Positions 17,310 to 27,130 are shown, counted from the first letter of the stretch. The stretch: 64,000 nucleotides of DNA from Giesbergeria sp. (GCF_028686475.1 NZ_JAQUCA010000019.1:1-64000), one strand, 5' to 3'. The notes: a model not told the origin generated them from the sequence alone. Made by a program: numbers and translations.

Positions 17310-18044
17310 GTGCCCCCTTCTTCCCCCGCCTCCGCCAAGCCCCCTCTGATTGCACTGGAAGGCGTGACCAAGCGCTACCACATCGGCCAACCCAGCGAGT
17401 CCGAGGTGCTGCATGGCTTGGATTTACACGTACAGCGCGGCGAGTTTATTGCCCTGATTGGCCCCTCGGGTTCGGGCAAAAGTACGCTGCTCAATATTTT
17501 GGGGCTGCTCGAACCCCTGACCAGCGGCAGCTACCAATTGGCCGGCGAGGCGGTGCAGGGCCTCAGTGATGCCGAACTGACGCTGCGCCGTCGCCGCTTG
17601 TTGGGCTTTGTGTTCCAGTTTCACCACCTGTTGCCCGCGTTTTCGGCGCTGGAAAATGTGACCCTGCCCGCGCTGATGGCCCAAGGCCATGTGAGCGCCC
17701 ACGAAGCAGCCCGCGCGCGCGAATTGCTGACGGCGGTAGGCTTGGGCCATGTCCTGCACAAGCGCCCCAATGAGCTATCGGGTGGGATGCAGCAGCGCGT
17801 GGCGATTGCCCGCGCCCTGATTATGGAGCCGCCCCTGGTGCTGGCCGATGAGCCTACGGGCAACCTGGATACCGCCTCTTCTAGTGAAGTGTTTGCCCTG
17901 CTGCGGCGCATCCACGCCGAGCGCGGCACCACCTTTATGGTCGTGACCCACGACCCCCGGCTGGCGGCACGTTGTGACCGGCAAGTCGAGCTGGTTGATG
18001 GCCGTATTGCCAGCGATGGCTTGCCCACAACGGCAGCATCTTAG
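17310..18044 (+). CDS. lolD: LolD/MacB-type ABC transporter ATPase
   Basis: A 244-residue ABC ATPase of the LolD/MacB subfamily. Walker A is GPSGSGKST, followed by a Q-loop FQFHHLLPAF, signature LSGGMQQRVAIARA, Walker B PLVLADEPTGNLD and a His switch VVTHD. The 'GNLD' D-loop is typical of lipoprotein-release and MacB ATPases. The GTG at 17310 is a tentative start with a weak ribosome-binding site; an in-frame TTG lies at 17241. No permease is adjacent. An adaptor and FtsX-type permease lacking an ATPase lie at 55.2-57.8 kb, and whether they pair is unknown. Confidence 0.75.
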   Translation: MPPSSPASAKPPLIALEGVTKRYHIGQPSESEVLHGLDLHVQRGEFIALIGPSGSGKSTLLNILGLLEPLTSGSYQLAGEAVQGLSDAELTLRRRRLLGFVFQFHHLLPAFSALENVTLPALMAQGHVSAHEAARARELLTAVGLGHVLHKRPNELSGGMQQRVAIARALIMEPPLVLADEPTGNLDTASSSEVFALLRRIHAERGTTFMVVTHDPRLAARCDRQVELVDGRIASDGLPTTAAS

Positions 18045-18046
18045 TT

Positions 18047-19351
18047 TTAGTGGTGCGCGTCGTGGCGCGCAAGGTGCAGCAGGTACTCCACCTCTTTGCT
18101 GTGGTGCTTGCAGTTGTGGCAATGCCAACGCTGAATTAGCCACATGGTGCCCGCCACCACCACGCCAAACACGCTAATCGCCCCAAAGGCCGACAAGCCC
18201 AGCTTGGTGGACAGTGCATACAGGCCACCCAGGCCCAAAATGCAGGCTTGCTCATTGAAGTTTTGCACCGCAATCGAGCGCCCCGAACCCATTAAATTAT
18301 GCCCCCGGTGTTGCAACAGCGCATTCATGGGCACCACCAAAAAACCGCCCAAACCGCCCAGCACTATCAAAAACGGTACCGCCAGCCAAAGGGTGTCGAT
18401 AAAGTTCATCAAAATCACCAATACGCCCATCACCATGCCCAGCGGAATCACGCGCGTGGCACCATCCAAACGCATCCGCGCCGAGGCCAACACGGCCCCG
18501 GCTGCCGTGCCAATCGCCACCACCCCCACCAGCGCCGAGGCCGACGTGGTGCTATATCCCAAAGCGGCCCCTGCCCACGCCAACACGATATAGCGCAAAT
18601 TGCCCGAAACCCCCCAAAACAGCGTGGTAGTGGCCAAAGAAATTTGCCCCAGCCGGTCATGCCACAAACGGCGGTTGCAGCGCCAAAAATCGGGCAGCAG
18701 CGCCAGCGTGCTGCCAAGCGCGCTGTGTTGCGGGTCATGGCGCAAGGGGCGCATCTCGACCCCCGTGAGCGGAATACGGGTGTTAAACCAAGCGGCCACC
18801 ACGTACAGGCTGATGAGGGTAGCAATGGCCGCTTGCGCCCCAGTCTCAATGCCAAGATGGAGGCCGGGCACATCAATAGCCAGCAGCAGCGGTGCCAACA
18901 CTGGCCCGACCAACTGCCCACCCAATAACACGCCCAAAATAATCGAGGCAATCGTCAAGCCCTCAATCCAGCCATTGGCCTTGACCAATTGCGATGCCGG
19001 TAGCAACTCGGTCAGGATGCCGTACTTGGCCGGAGAATAAGCCGCCGCGCCCAAGCCGACTACGGCATAAGCCAACAAAGGGTGCGAGCCAAACAGCATC
19101 ATCAAACAACCCGCCACCTTGATGGCATTGCTGATAAACATCACCCGCCCTTTGGGAAACGCATCGGCAAACGCTCCCACCACAGGGGCCAGCACGACAT
19201 AAAACAGGGCAAACATAGGCACCAAGGCGGCCCGTTGCCATTCGGGCGCGCCGCCAGTGCGTAACAATTCAACCGCCGCCACAAACAAGGCATTGTCGGC
19301 CAGCGAGCTAAAAAACTGCGCCGACATGATGGTGTAGAAACCGCGCTTCAT
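18047..19351 (-). CDS. lplT: lysophospholipid transporter LplT (MFS)
   Basis: An inner-membrane MFS protein that flips lysophospholipids inward for re-acylation. The 434 residues have 11-12 hydrophobic segments. The N-terminus MKRGFYTIMSAQFFSSLADNAL is the LplT signature, followed by GAFADAFPKGRVMF (MFS loop 2-3) and SPAKYGILTELLP. The partner acyltransferase Aas is not in the window. The C-terminal tail has a histidine-rich end (HHSKE...HDAHH) of unknown meaning. Confidence 0.9.
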   Translation of the reverse strand: MKRGFYTIMSAQFFSSLADNALFVAAVELLRTGGAPEWQRAALVPMFALFYVVLAPVVGAFADAFPKGRVMFISNAIKVAGCLMMLFGSHPLLAYAVVGLGAAAYSPAKYGILTELLPASQLVKANGWIEGLTIASIILGVLLGGQLVGPVLAPLLLAIDVPGLHLGIETGAQAAIATLISLYVVAAWFNTRIPLTGVEMRPLRHDPQHSALGSTLALLPDFWRCNRRLWHDRLGQISLATTTLFWGVSGNLRYIVLAWAGAALGYSTTSASALVGVVAIGTAAGAVLASARMRLDGATRVIPLGMVMGVLVILMNFIDTLWLAVPFLIVLGGLGGFLVVPMNALLQHRGHNLMGSGRSIAVQNFNEQACILGLGGLYALSTKLGLSAFGAISVFGVVVAGTMWLIQRWHCHNCKHHSKEVEYLLHLARHDAHH

Positions 19352-19536
19352 TAATTAAAAGGCCATAACAAGGGGGGATGCTGGGGCACTGGCAGGCAAG
19401 GGAGTCCAGCACAAAGACAAAAAAGACAGGCCAAGAGAGACGCTGGCGGCAAGCGCAACCCAAGATGGGCGGTTATATCACGCAAGCGCTGGTGTAGCAG
19501 TGCCAAAATCCTACACATATTCCCTCAGTGCCTGCC
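19352..19536. other. intergenic region upstream of alr and lplT
   Basis: A 185-base divergent spacer. It holds no open frame with family resemblance and no strong hairpin. It presumably carries the divergent lplT and alr promoters, but I could not assign -35/-10 boxes with confidence. Confidence 0.3.
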
Positions 19537-20664
19537 ATGCCGCGCCCTATCCACGCCACCATCCATACCTCTGCCCTACAACACAATTTGGCCCGCCTGC
19601 GCGTTGCGGGTGCCGATGCCCGCCTGTGGGCAGTGGTCAAAGCCAATGCCTACGGCCACGGCATTGAGCGCGTTTTTGACGGCCTGCGCGCTGCCGATGG
19701 CTTTGCGCTGCTGGATTTGGACGAAGCCGCGCGCGTGCGCCAACTGGGCTGGCGCGGCCCCATTTTGCTGCTCGAAGGCGTGTTTGAAGCGCGCGATTTG
19801 GAACTGTGTTCGCGCTTGGGGCTGTGGCACACCATCCACTGCGAGGCCCAAATTGACTGGCTGGCCGCGCACAAAACCCAAGTGCCACACCGGGTCTTCT
19901 TAAAAATGAACTCGGGCATGAACCGCCTAGGGTTTACGCCACAGCGTTTTCGCAGTGCGTGGGCGCGCCTCAACGCGCTGCCGCAGGTAGAAGAAATCTC
20001 CTTCATGACGCACTTTAGCGATGCCGATGGCCCACGCGGTATTGCCCACCAACTGGCCGCCTTTGCCAGCGCCACCCAAGACCTGCCCGGTGAATGCACT
20101 TTGGGCAACAGTGCCGCCACCTTGCGCCATAGCCAGAATGTGCAAGCGCGCGGCGATTGGTTGCGTGAAGGTATCGCTCTGTATGGCAGCTCGCCCGACC
20201 ACCCCGAACACCGCGCCAGCGACTGGGATTTACAACCCGCCATGACTTTAAGCACTCGCCTGATTGGCCTGCAAGCGTTACAAGCGGGCGATAGCGTGGG
20301 CTATGGCTCTTGCTTTACCGCTGCTGGCCCTGTGCAGCTGGGCGTGGCCGCCTGTGGTTATGCCGACGGTTACCCACGCCACGCCCCCACGGGCACACCC
20401 GTGCTGGTGAATGGCATTCGTACCCAGCTGCTGGGGCGGGTCAGTATGGACATGATCACGGTTGATTTGAACCCAGTGCTGGCCGCTGGCCTGCCGGCCG
20501 GCTTGGGCAGCGAAGTCACCCTGTGGGGACGCGCCAGCACCGGCACCGTGTTGCCCATTGACGAAGTAGCCCACGCAGCGGGCACCGTAGGCTATGAGCT
20601 GATGTGTGCGCTGGCCACCCGAGTGCCTGTAACGCTAGAGCCAGCGGATGGCTTGGGTTTTTGA
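19537..20664 (+). CDS. alr: alanine racemase
   Basis: A PLP enzyme interconverting L- and D-alanine for peptidoglycan. The 375 residues include the PLP lysine motif [10 protein letters not shown] near residue 34, the NSGMNRLGF segment, the GYADGYPR loop and [11 protein letters not shown] near the C-terminal domain. The ATG at 19537 ([10 protein letters not shown]) is preferred to the GTG three codons upstream because the conserved strand begins immediately after it. It stands alone, divergent from lplT. Confidence 0.95.
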   Translation: MPRPIHATIHTSALQHNLARLRVAGADARLWAVVKANAYGHGIERVFDGLRAADGFALLDLDEAARVRQLGWRGPILLLEGVFEARDLELCSRLGLWHTIHCEAQIDWLAAHKTQVPHRVFLKMNSGMNRLGFTPQRFRSAWARLNALPQVEEISFMTHFSDADGPRGIAHQLAAFASATQDLPGECTLGNSAATLRHSQNVQARGDWLREGIALYGSSPDHPEHRASDWDLQPAMTLSTRLIGLQALQAGDSVGYGSCFTAAGPVQLGVAACGYADGYPRHAPTGTPVLVNGIRTQLLGRVSMDMITVDLNPVLAAGLPAGLGSEVTLWGRASTGTVLPIDEVAHAAGTVGYELMCALATRVPVTLEPADGLGF

Positions 20665-20669
20665 GTGGC

Positions 20670-20867
20670 TCAAGCGGCGACGCGGTAACCTTCTTCGGTG
20701 ATGGCTGCGGCCAGTGCCTCGCGCGGCTGCTGACTGTCCACCTCAACCCGGTTTTGCGCCCGGTCAATGCGGACTTGGGCTTGTGGATCGACGGTTTGCA
20801 GCGCCTCGATGACGGCGCGTTCGCAATGGCCACAGGTCATGCCGTGGACTTCCAATTGGTGCTGCAT
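20670..20867 (-). CDS. heavy-metal-associated (CopZ-like) domain protein
   Basis: A 65-residue HMA-domain protein with the metal-binding motif GMTCGHC at residues 9-15 and the typical beta-alpha-beta-beta-alpha-beta pattern ending EEGYRVAA. It resembles copper chaperones or the first domain of copper ATPases. No CopA or CueR gene is adjacent. The ATG at 20867 follows an AGAG-rich leader. It is convergent with alr. Confidence 0.85.
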   Translation of the reverse strand: MQHQLEVHGMTCGHCERAVIEALQTVDPQAQVRIDRAQNRVEVDSQQPREALAAAITEEGYRVAA

Positions 20868-21023
20868 GGTACTCTTTCGGGGTGAAATAAGAAACGCACA
20901 AAAGTGCAAAAACTGGCCCGATGATAAAGCTGGCGCAGCTTAAAACAGCAGGTTCAAACCACCTTGGTAAGTAGGCCTGCTGTGCGCGTGGGGCCGGAGG
21001 CTTGAGCGCGATAGCTTTTGTCT

Positions 21024-21037
21024 TTGCGTTGTATCAA
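21024..21037. promoter_or_regulatory. possible FNR/ANR box upstream of the cytochrome c peroxidase gene
   Basis: TTGCG-N4-ATCAA matches the TTGAT-N4-ATCAA consensus at eight of ten positions. It lies about 64-77 bases before the peroxidase ATG. Peroxidases of this family are commonly controlled by FNR-type regulators in other proteobacteria. The rest of 20868-21100 shows no gene. Confidence 0.4.
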
Positions 21038-21100
21038 ATAGTCAACGGTTTTTGCCCCCACAATGTGCCAATCGACTCGATTCGCACGGAGGACTGCTTA

Positions 21101-22117
21101 ATGACACAACATTCTATTTTTCGCACCATCCTGACAGGGGTAGCATTCGCTGCCCTGCTGGCCGCCGGTGCCGTACAGGCCAAAGAGCTTGACCCAGAGT
21201 CAATACAGCCCGTGCCAGCGGCCAAAGTCACCCATCCGGCCAAGGTGGAGCTGGGCAAAAAGCTGTTTTTTGACCCACGCCTGTCGCGCTCGGGTTTTAT
21301 TTCGTGCAACTCCTGCCACAACCTGAGCATGGGCGGTTCCGACAATATCAAAACCTCGATTGGCGACAAATGGCAAAAAGGCCCGATTAACTCGCCCACG
21401 GTACTCAACTCTAGCCTCAATTTGGCCCAATTTTGGGATGGCCGCGCCAAAGACCTGCGTGAGCAAGCCGGTGGCCCGATTGCCAACCCCGGTGAAATGG
21501 CCTTCACGCACGATTTGGCTGTCGATATGCTGCGCTCTATTCCCGAGTATGTAGCCGAGTTCAAAAAGGTATTTGGCAACGACAAACTCAGCATTGACGA
21601 GGTCACGCTGGCCATTGCGGCCTTCGAAGAAACGCTGGTCACCCCCGATGCGCGTTTTGACCAATGGCTCAAGGGCAACAAAAAGGCCCTCAATGCCCAA
21701 GAACTGCGCGGTTACCAAACCTTTAAGAACAGCGGCTGCGTCGCCTGCCACAACGGCGTGAACGTGGGCGGCAATTCGTTCCAAAAAATGGGCATTGTCG
21801 AACCCTACCAAACCGACAACCCCGCCGAAGGGCGCGCAGGCGTAACCGGCAAAGATGCCGACCGTTTCAACTTCAAGGTGCCTACGCTACGCAATGTGGC
21901 CCTGACCTATCCGTATTTTCACGATGGGGCCGCCAACACCTTGAGCGAAGCGGTGGACACGATGGGGCGCTTGCAACTGGGGCGCAGATTCACCCCCAAC
22001 GAAAACGCCGACATTGTGGCCTTCCTCAAAACCCTGACCGGCAAGCAGCCCCAAATCACCTTGCCTATCTTGCCGCCTTCTAGCGACCAAACCAAGCGTC
22101 CACAACCGTTTGAATGA
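21101..22117 (+). CDS. di-haem cytochrome c peroxidase
   Basis: A periplasmic peroxidase reducing hydrogen peroxide with electrons from cytochrome c. The 338 residues include a signal peptide ending AVQAK and two haem c motifs: CNSCH near residue 68 and CVACH near 213. The conserved LFFDPRLS, RFNFKVPTLRNVALTYPYFHDG and GRLQLGRR segments carry the distal and structural residues of the CcpA/MauG family. The ATG at 21101 follows GGAGGA with good spacing. A short leader with a possible FNR box suggests control by low oxygen. Confidence 0.92.
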   Translation: MTQHSIFRTILTGVAFAALLAAGAVQAKELDPESIQPVPAAKVTHPAKVELGKKLFFDPRLSRSGFISCNSCHNLSMGGSDNIKTSIGDKWQKGPINSPTVLNSSLNLAQFWDGRAKDLREQAGGPIANPGEMAFTHDLAVDMLRSIPEYVAEFKKVFGNDKLSIDEVTLAIAAFEETLVTPDARFDQWLKGNKKALNAQELRGYQTFKNSGCVACHNGVNVGGNSFQKMGIVEPYQTDNPAEGRAGVTGKDADRFNFKVPTLRNVALTYPYFHDGAANTLSEAVDTMGRLQLGRRFTPNENADIVAFLKTLTGKQPQITLPILPPSSDQTKRPQPFE

Positions 22118-22142
22118 TTTGGCCGCCGGTTTGGGTGGCCGG

Positions 22143-24011
22143 TCAGCGCAAGCGCCGCGTTGGCGCTGTTTGCATGGCAGCAGACGCAGACGGTTGATGC
22201 GACAGTCTGAAGCCCGCCACCACATCCGCCAGCTGGCTGGCTTGTTGCTGTAGCGACTGCGCTGCCGCTGCCGCTTGCTCGACCAAGGCCGCATTTTGCT
22301 GCGTGCTTTGGTCCATTAGCGCCACGGACTGGCCTACGCCAGCAATGCCGCTGCTCTGCGCTTGGCTGGCGGCACTGATTTCCGCCACGATAGCACTGAC
22401 GCGGCGGATGCTATCGACCACCTTTTCCATCGTGATGCCGGCATCGTGTACCAGTTGACTGCCTGCATTCACTTGGGTGACTGAATCGTCAATCAAGGTC
22501 TTGATTTCTTTGGCGGCCGTGGCACTGCGCTGTGCCAGGGTGCGTACTTCGGCAGCGACAACGGCAAAGCCGCGCCCTTGCTCGCCTGCGCGGGCGGCCT
22601 CTACGGCAGCATTGAGTGCCAAGATATTGGTTTGGAAAGCAATGCCGTCAATCACGCTGATGATGTCCACAATTTTGCGCGATGCGGTGTCAATGCCGCC
22701 CATTGTCTGCACCACCTGTCCGACCACCTGTCCACCGTGGACAGCAATTTGCGAAGCTTCACTGGCCAGTTGATTGGCTTGGCGGGCATTTTCGGCGTTT
22801 TGCTGCACAGTGCTGGTTAAATTTTCCATCGCGCTGGCGGTTTGCTGCAAGGAGCTGGCTTGCTGCTCGGTGCGAATAGACAAATCTTGGTTGCCATTGG
22901 CGATTTCGTGCGAGGCCATACGCACCTCATCAGACGAGGCCCGAATCTGCTGCAACACCGAGGCCATCTTATCGACAAACTGGTTGAAGGCTGTGGCAAT
23001 TTGTGTCAGTTCATCGTTGCCGTTATCGGCGATGCGCCGGGTCAGGTCCCCTTCACCGCTGGCGATGTCTTGCAGGGCATCACGCACGCGCGTCAGGCGG
23101 TGCAGTTGGCTACCCAGCACGGTTTTGATGGCCACGATGGCGGTCAGTATGCACAGCACGGCGATGATGCTTGCCAACTGCAATTGCTGGTGCAGTGGCT
23201 GCATGGCTTCGTTGTAATCCACGCCAATCGCCAACAGCCAAGGGGTACCTTCCACTTTGGCCGCATACAGCAGGTGTTCGGCCCCTTGGATGGCAACCGT
23301 GGTATGGCTATTTTGGCTGCTCAGTTGCTGGAGTAGCGCGGTGCTAAGGCTAGGCGCAAGGGTCGATACCGGCTTGAGTACCAAATCAGCCTTGGGGTAG
23401 GCCAAAATGTTGCCATCGTCATTGATTAAGAAGGCAAAACTCTTCTTGGTGGGCTGAATGCTGGCGACGGTGCGGTTGATGCTGTCAATCGTCATGTTGG
23501 AGCCTACCACCGCAATCACTTGCCCGTTGTGCGTGACTGGCTCGGCAAAGGCAAAAGTGAGCTTTTTGTAAATCATGTCGATGTAGGGCGCGGTCAGGAT
23601 AGAGCCGCCCGTAGCCACCGCCTGCTTGTACCAAGGGCGCTGGGTACCATCAAAATCGGCAGGCATATCACGGATGAAGGCAAAGCGTTTGTCGGTATAA
23701 ACAAAAAATGCGCCATCGAGGCCACCAGCTGCTTTAATCACCTTGAGCATCGGGATGGGGTCTGGTACCGGAGCCTCTGGCGCTGCGGTGCTTACAGCCG
23801 CCTTGATGGCGCTGGTGGCCTTGCGCTTGTCTTGGACCAAGGCAGCCAACTCGGCGGCGTGTAGCTTGGTGAGTTCTCCCATGCGTTGGTCTTGGGCCTC
23901 CAGCAGGTGAGCGTACACCATCCACAGCGTTGCACCCGTGAGCACCAACAAAGAAATGGCCGTGATGGCAATACTAAAAAGCGTCAGGCGTGTACGCAGG
24001 CTGCTAATCAT
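22143..24011 (-). CDS. methyl-accepting chemotaxis protein with dCache sensor
   Basis: A 622-residue chemoreceptor. A membrane segment lies near residues 10-32. A periplasmic dCache-type domain (about 35-275) includes the RPWYKQA and TAPYID ligand-pocket motifs. A second membrane segment near 285-305 is followed by HAMP and a signalling domain whose hairpin tip is [36 protein letters not shown]. The dCache motifs suggest a small amine, amino-acid or carboxylate ligand, which the sequence does not settle. There is no CheR-binding pentapeptide at the C-terminus. The ATG at 24011 is chosen for the N-terminal membrane segment. Confidence 0.93.
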   Translation of the reverse strand: MISSLRTRLTLFSIAITAISLLVLTGATLWMVYAHLLEAQDQRMGELTKLHAAELAALVQDKRKATSAIKAAVSTAAPEAPVPDPIPMLKVIKAAGGLDGAFFVYTDKRFAFIRDMPADFDGTQRPWYKQAVATGGSILTAPYIDMIYKKLTFAFAEPVTHNGQVIAVVGSNMTIDSINRTVASIQPTKKSFAFLINDDGNILAYPKADLVLKPVSTLAPSLSTALLQQLSSQNSHTTVAIQGAEHLLYAAKVEGTPWLLAIGVDYNEAMQPLHQQLQLASIIAVLCILTAIVAIKTVLGSQLHRLTRVRDALQDIASGEGDLTRRIADNGNDELTQIATAFNQFVDKMASVLQQIRASSDEVRMASHEIANGNQDLSIRTEQQASSLQQTASAMENLTSTVQQNAENARQANQLASEASQIAVHGGQVVGQVVQTMGGIDTASRKIVDIISVIDGIAFQTNILALNAAVEAARAGEQGRGFAVVAAEVRTLAQRSATAAKEIKTLIDDSVTQVNAGSQLVHDAGITMEKVVDSIRRVSAIVAEISAASQAQSSGIAGVGQSVALMDQSTQQNAALVEQAAAAAQSLQQQASQLADVVAGFRLSHQPSASAAMQTAPTRRLR

Positions 24012-24168
24012 GAAAAAAGTCCCCTGAAAATTATTAATTTTTAGATGACATTGTGCCCGACAGGGACATAGGGCAAGCCCGCAGCGCGGGGCTGCCACAG
24101 CACCTAGAGCAGCAGCAATTTTTGCGCTATCGCGCGGCCTTTTTTTCTGGCAGGGGGGCGTTGGCGGC

Positions 24169-24741
24169 TTAGCGCGCCAAGGCGCGCAGGGCCAGCTTGA
24201 TACCCTCGCTGACGCCCACCTCGGCGGGCAGGGCTTTGAGGGCAGCGGCGGCCTCTTTGTCGTTGTAGCCCAGTGCCAGCAAGGCTTGCAAAATATCCGC
24301 CTGTGCCGGGCTAGAAACCTGCGCCGGTGCGCCGATGTCCGCGCCCAGCTTGCCTTTGAGTTCTAACAGCAGGCGCTCGGCGGTTTTTTTGCCAATGCCC
24401 GGTACTTTGACCAAGCGGCCACTCTCTTGCAGGGTGATGGCTTGGGCCAAATCGGCCACCCCCATGCCACTCAAAATACCCAGTGCCATGCGTGGCCCCA
24501 CGCCAGAAATTTTGATGAGTTGGCGAAAAGCATCGCGCTCTGAGGCCGTGGCAAAGCCGTACAGCAGTTGGGCATCTTCGCGCACCACCAAATGGGTGAG
24601 CAAGGTCACGGCTTCGCCCAAGTGGGGCAATTGGTAGAAGGTACTCATGGGCACATCTACCTCGTAGCCCACGCCGTGGCAATCAATCAACACTTGGGGC
24701 GGATTTTTTTGGGCCAAACTGCCCTGTAAACGTCCAATCAT
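24169..24741 (-). CDS. ruvA: Holliday junction branch migration protein RuvA
   Basis: The DNA-binding subunit of RuvAB. The 190 residues comprise an OB-fold domain starting MIGRLQGSL, the helix-hairpin-helix motifs [13 protein letters not shown] and [20 protein letters not shown], and the RuvB-binding C-terminal domain ([15 protein letters not shown]). Its ATG shares a base with the TGA stop of the iscB gene upstream (TGATG), so its translation start region lies inside the mobile element. There is no good Shine-Dalgarno apart from a GAGG about 17 bases upstream. ruvB is 29 kb away and ruvC is not in the window. Confidence 0.95.
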   Translation of the reverse strand: MIGRLQGSLAQKNPPQVLIDCHGVGYEVDVPMSTFYQLPHLGEAVTLLTHLVVREDAQLLYGFATASERDAFRQLIKISGVGPRMALGILSGMGVADLAQAITLQESGRLVKVPGIGKKTAERLLLELKGKLGADIGAPAQVSSPAQADILQALLALGYNDKEAAAALKALPAEVGVSEGIKLALRALAR

Positions 24742-26177
24742 CAGTGTGCGCGTGAAACCTCGGCATTCATGCCGGGGAGGCAGAGCGCGGAACGCGCAGC
24801 GTTCCTGGCTTGGGGCCTTGCCGGTTCACGTTTTGCGCTGTTGGCCCGGTTGAAGAAGTAGCCATAGCCATCACCACGCTGAATCACGCGACAATGTTTG
24901 TGGCTGATGCCTTGCACCACGACGGATTGTCCGTCTTGGTAGCTTTGGATGTTAAAAGAACCACTGGCTCGAATCGCCACACGACCGATGTGGATGCCAG
25001 CTTTGACCCCCGAGGGCACTTCGGCGCGTACCATGTCGCCAGTGCCAAAACCATGCACCCGTTTACGGCGCATGAGGTAGCCCCTTGGAAAGCCAAATTT
25101 GTTCAGCCTTGTGCGTTGGTAACTGCCTCGGCCTGTGGCTTTGAGTGTTAGCGTGGGGCATTGCCAGTTTTGCAGAACTTGCAGGGTTCCGACGCAAGCA
25201 GCATCGAGTGCATGGGTTTTCGGGATGCCCAGCGTGCAACGGTTAAATTTGGTTTGCCCACCGGAAGCCAGTTCGACCGGCAGGCCGGTGGATTTGAGGG
25301 CATTGGCCAGCGCCCAGCGGGTAGCATTGACGGCTGCTGCATCGCGCAGGGGCTTTTTCGCATCTGCGAGTATCTTGGCCAAGCGCTTAGGGTCTTTGGC
25401 TAAAAAATCTTCAATGCTACGCGCGGCTTTTTTCTGGTTGCAGCAGGCGCAAGCCACTGTGAGGTTGGATGTCCGATTGCTGCCGCCTTGCGCTTTAGGG
25501 TGGATATGTTCGATTTGCAATGGCACGTCTTGGGCATCGCAATACGCGCATTGGCGGCCCCATTTTTCCAGCAGATACTCGCGCAGTTCGTAGCCGAACA
25601 AAGTGCCTTGCTGGTATTCAATCCCTGAAATTTCCGGGTTTTGCAGGGCTTGCATATCAAAGCGCACCAGCTCAGAGCTGATGGCTTTGAGTGGTACCCA
25701 GCGCTGAATGCGCCGCACCCACGCCATGCAGGTATCGACCCGGTGTTGCAACGAGGGGGCCAGCCAGCCTTCTTTCTGGTTGCCACGGTTCAAAAAACGC
25801 GGCGCACGGTGGCGCAACTGGTTTCTACGCCGACGGCGCATCTGGCGGCGAGCGGTTAAAGCTTCAGAAATTTGCCTGCCGCGATGGATTAACTCCATCA
25901 AGTTCAGCACCACAGCAGCGGTTTGTACCTCGCCAGTTTGCTGGTCGATGATTTCAGCATCGCGCACCAAGGCCAAGCCGGTGGTTTTGCTGCCGGGGTC
26001 GAGTTTCAAACGCAGTGGCTGCAAATCACAAGAAGCTATTTGACGGTCTGTGAGTCGAATCACCATCGGCACAAGGCGATGTACCCGCGCCCGACCACGC
26101 GCCAGCAGTAGCCGGGCGCGCTTTTCGGTGCAGGGCATCAATGCCTTACCTTGGGTATCGAACACAAAAACTGCCAC
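24741..26177 (-). CDS. iscB: IscB RNA-guided HNH/RuvC endonuclease, full length
   Basis: The ancestor-type nuclease of Cas9, guided by omega RNA. The 478 residues contain an N-terminal PLMP domain ([24 protein letters not shown]), RuvC-I with Asp60 ([13 protein letters not shown]), an Arg-rich bridge helix near 110-127, and RuvC-II with Glu169 (SSELVRFD). An inserted HNH domain (about 185-252) has CAYC, catalytic-type His224 in EHIHP and C-x2-C-N. RuvC-III carries His322/Asp325 ([10 protein letters not shown]), and a C-terminal TAM-interacting region follows. All key residues are present, so it should be active. The GTG at 26177 is chosen: GGAGA lies six bases upstream and copy 2 has ATG there; a TTG four codons earlier is in frame. 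Confidence 0.93.
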   Translation of the reverse strand: MAVFVFDTQGKALMPCTEKRARLLLARGRARVHRLVPMVIRLTDRQIASCDLQPLRLKLDPGSKTTGLALVRDAEIIDQQTGEVQTAAVVLNLMELIHRGRQISEALTARRQMRRRRRNQLRHRAPRFLNRGNQKEGWLAPSLQHRVDTCMAWVRRIQRWVPLKAISSELVRFDMQALQNPEISGIEYQQGTLFGYELREYLLEKWGRQCAYCDAQDVPLQIEHIHPKAQGGSNRTSNLTVACACCNQKKAARSIEDFLAKDPKRLAKILADAKKPLRDAAAVNATRWALANALKSTGLPVELASGGQTKFNRCTLGIPKTHALDAACVGTLQVLQNWQCPTLTLKATGRGSYQRTRLNKFGFPRGYLMRRKRVHGFGTGDMVRAEVPSGVKAGIHIGRVAIRASGSFNIQSYQDGQSVVVQGISHKHCRVIQRGDGYGYFFNRANSAKREPARPQARNAARSALCLPGMNAEVSRAH

Positions 26178-26189
26178 GTATCTCTCCAA

Positions 26190-26492
26190 AATCAGCTGTC
26201 TTTCCAGCAGTCAGCCCTTACGGGCCTAGTGACGGACATCTTGCGATATCGCTCCCCTCGGGAATGTCAGCAACCGGCTCCAGCTTTTACAAGCTGCGGT
26301 TTCAAGCTTCGGGCTTTTACCTTGGCCCAGCATGATCAAAACCTTGCAGAGCAGCAAACTGAGGAAGCATTTGCTGGTGCGTCTCAACGACCTGTTGTCA
26401 ACGTAGCGGGCTGGTTACCGCTTTCCCTGGTCAACCCGGCTTAAATCCTTTCGGCTTCAAGCCCCATCCTTCAGGATGGGGTAATTGACGGC
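26190..26492 (-). ncRNA. omega RNA of IscB copy 1
   Basis: The about 300 bases upstream of iscB carry no gene, yet are nearly identical to the region upstream of the second iscB. On the minus strand they fold into hairpins capped by GNRA tetraloops: GCCC-GUAA-GGGC (26214-26225), GAUAUC-GCAA-GAUGUC (26235-26250, with a U-G wobble), and CAGCUU-GUAA-AAGCUG near 26280-26295. A left-end hairpin lies at 26463-26482. The differences between copies keep these stems. In known IscB systems the guide is the roughly 16 bases of host sequence just outside the left end, here the 3' codons of tetR (about 26493-26508). Confidence 0.82.
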
Positions 26493-27130
26493 GCCAATAC
26501 TATCCGCTCGACAAAAGCGCGCCGCGCCAAGCGTTCGCTTTCGCTGCCTTGTTGGCGTAGCAAAGCCTCGCTCACCATGTAGCCATAGACCACAAAGGCG
26601 CGCATTTTGGCTTCTTCGGTGCTAAAGCCCAGATCGCCAAAGCATTGGGCTACGTAGGCCAGTCGGTAGCTGTCGATGGTTTCTACCGCTTGGCGCGCCA
26701 AAGCGTCGCGCCGCGCCCACGCCCGAATCGCCAGCTCTATCGAGGCCGAGTTTTGCGCCGTTTGGCCACGAAAGGGCAAGGTTAAAAACTCCCCAATGCG
26801 TTGCAGCGGCGGCGTTTTCTCAAAGCGCTCGATGATTTGCTCGGTGGCCGCATCGCGCCAACGTTGCAACACGCGCTCTAGCAGGTCGTTGCGGTCTTTG
26901 AAGTGCCAGTAAAAGCTGCCACGGGTCACCTTGAGTACCTTAGCCAGTACATCGACCCGCACCGCATCAATGCTTTTGTCGCGCAGTACATCGGTGGCAG
27001 CGGCAATCCAGTCGGCTGGCGTGAGCTGGACTTTGGTGGGGGGTGATGCCGCCGGCGCGTGCGTGGCATCGTCAGGAGAAGCAGAAGAATGGGGGGGCAT
27101 AGCGCAAACAGACACAAAGCGGGTTGCCAT
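26471..27130 (-). CDS. TetR-family regulator, 3' end rewritten by IscB insertion
   Basis: Probable regulator of the divergent catabolic cluster. The 219 residues have a Ser/Ala/Pro-rich N-terminus (about 1-38), a TetR helix-turn-helix near 45-90 (TDVLRDKSIDAVRV...VTRGSFYWHFKDR) and an all-helical ligand domain. The last codons (about PSITPS) and the TGA are encoded by the left end of the IscB element, so the original C-terminus is lost. The core domain looks complete, so function is probably kept. An ATG ten codons downstream is an alternative start. CTAGGG repeats directly before its start suggest autoregulation. Confidence 0.82.
   Translation of the reverse strand: MATRFVSVCAMPPHSSASPDDATHAPAASPPTKVQLTPADWIAAATDVLRDKSIDAVRVDVLAKVLKVTRGSFYWHFKDRNDLLERVLQRWRDAATEQIIERFEKTPPLQRIGEFLTLPFRGQTAQNSASIELAIRAWARRDALARQAVETIDSYRLAYVAQCFGDLGFSTEEAKMRAFVVYGYMVSEALLRQQGSESERLARRAFVERIVLAPSITPS

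Larger units (their letters stand above)
24741..26492 (-). mobile_element. IscB (OMEGA) element, copy 1, complete
   Basis: An IS200/IS605-like non-autonomous element encoding iscB and its omega RNA but no Y1 transposase. Boundaries come from comparison with copy 2 at 52619-54054. The left end (high coordinates) shares GCCGTCAATTAC and a following hairpin (CCCCATCC-TGAA-GGATGGGG on the minus strand, 26463-26482). The right end (low coordinates) has the hairpin CGGCAT-N2-ATGCCG at 24761-24774 and ends in the TGATGA junction with ruvA. It sits between tetR and ruvA. Confidence 0.85.

Noticed and set aside
17241-17310. Starting the LolD-like ATPase at the in-frame TTG at 17241.
   Set aside because: The added 23 residues match no family N-terminus and overlap the promoter region of the divergent gene; the GTG at 17310 is nearer the conserved start, though not certain.
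24741-26492. A Cas9 or type II CRISPR locus, given the HNH and RuvC motifs.
   Set aside because: The protein has the IscB size and PLMP N-terminus, lacks a REC lobe, and there are no cas1/cas2 genes or repeats; the upstream RNA is omega RNA-like.
24741-26492. A Y1 transposase (TnpA) within the IscB elements.
   Set aside because: No open frame with the HUH motif or catalytic Tyr helix was found in either element or its flanks.
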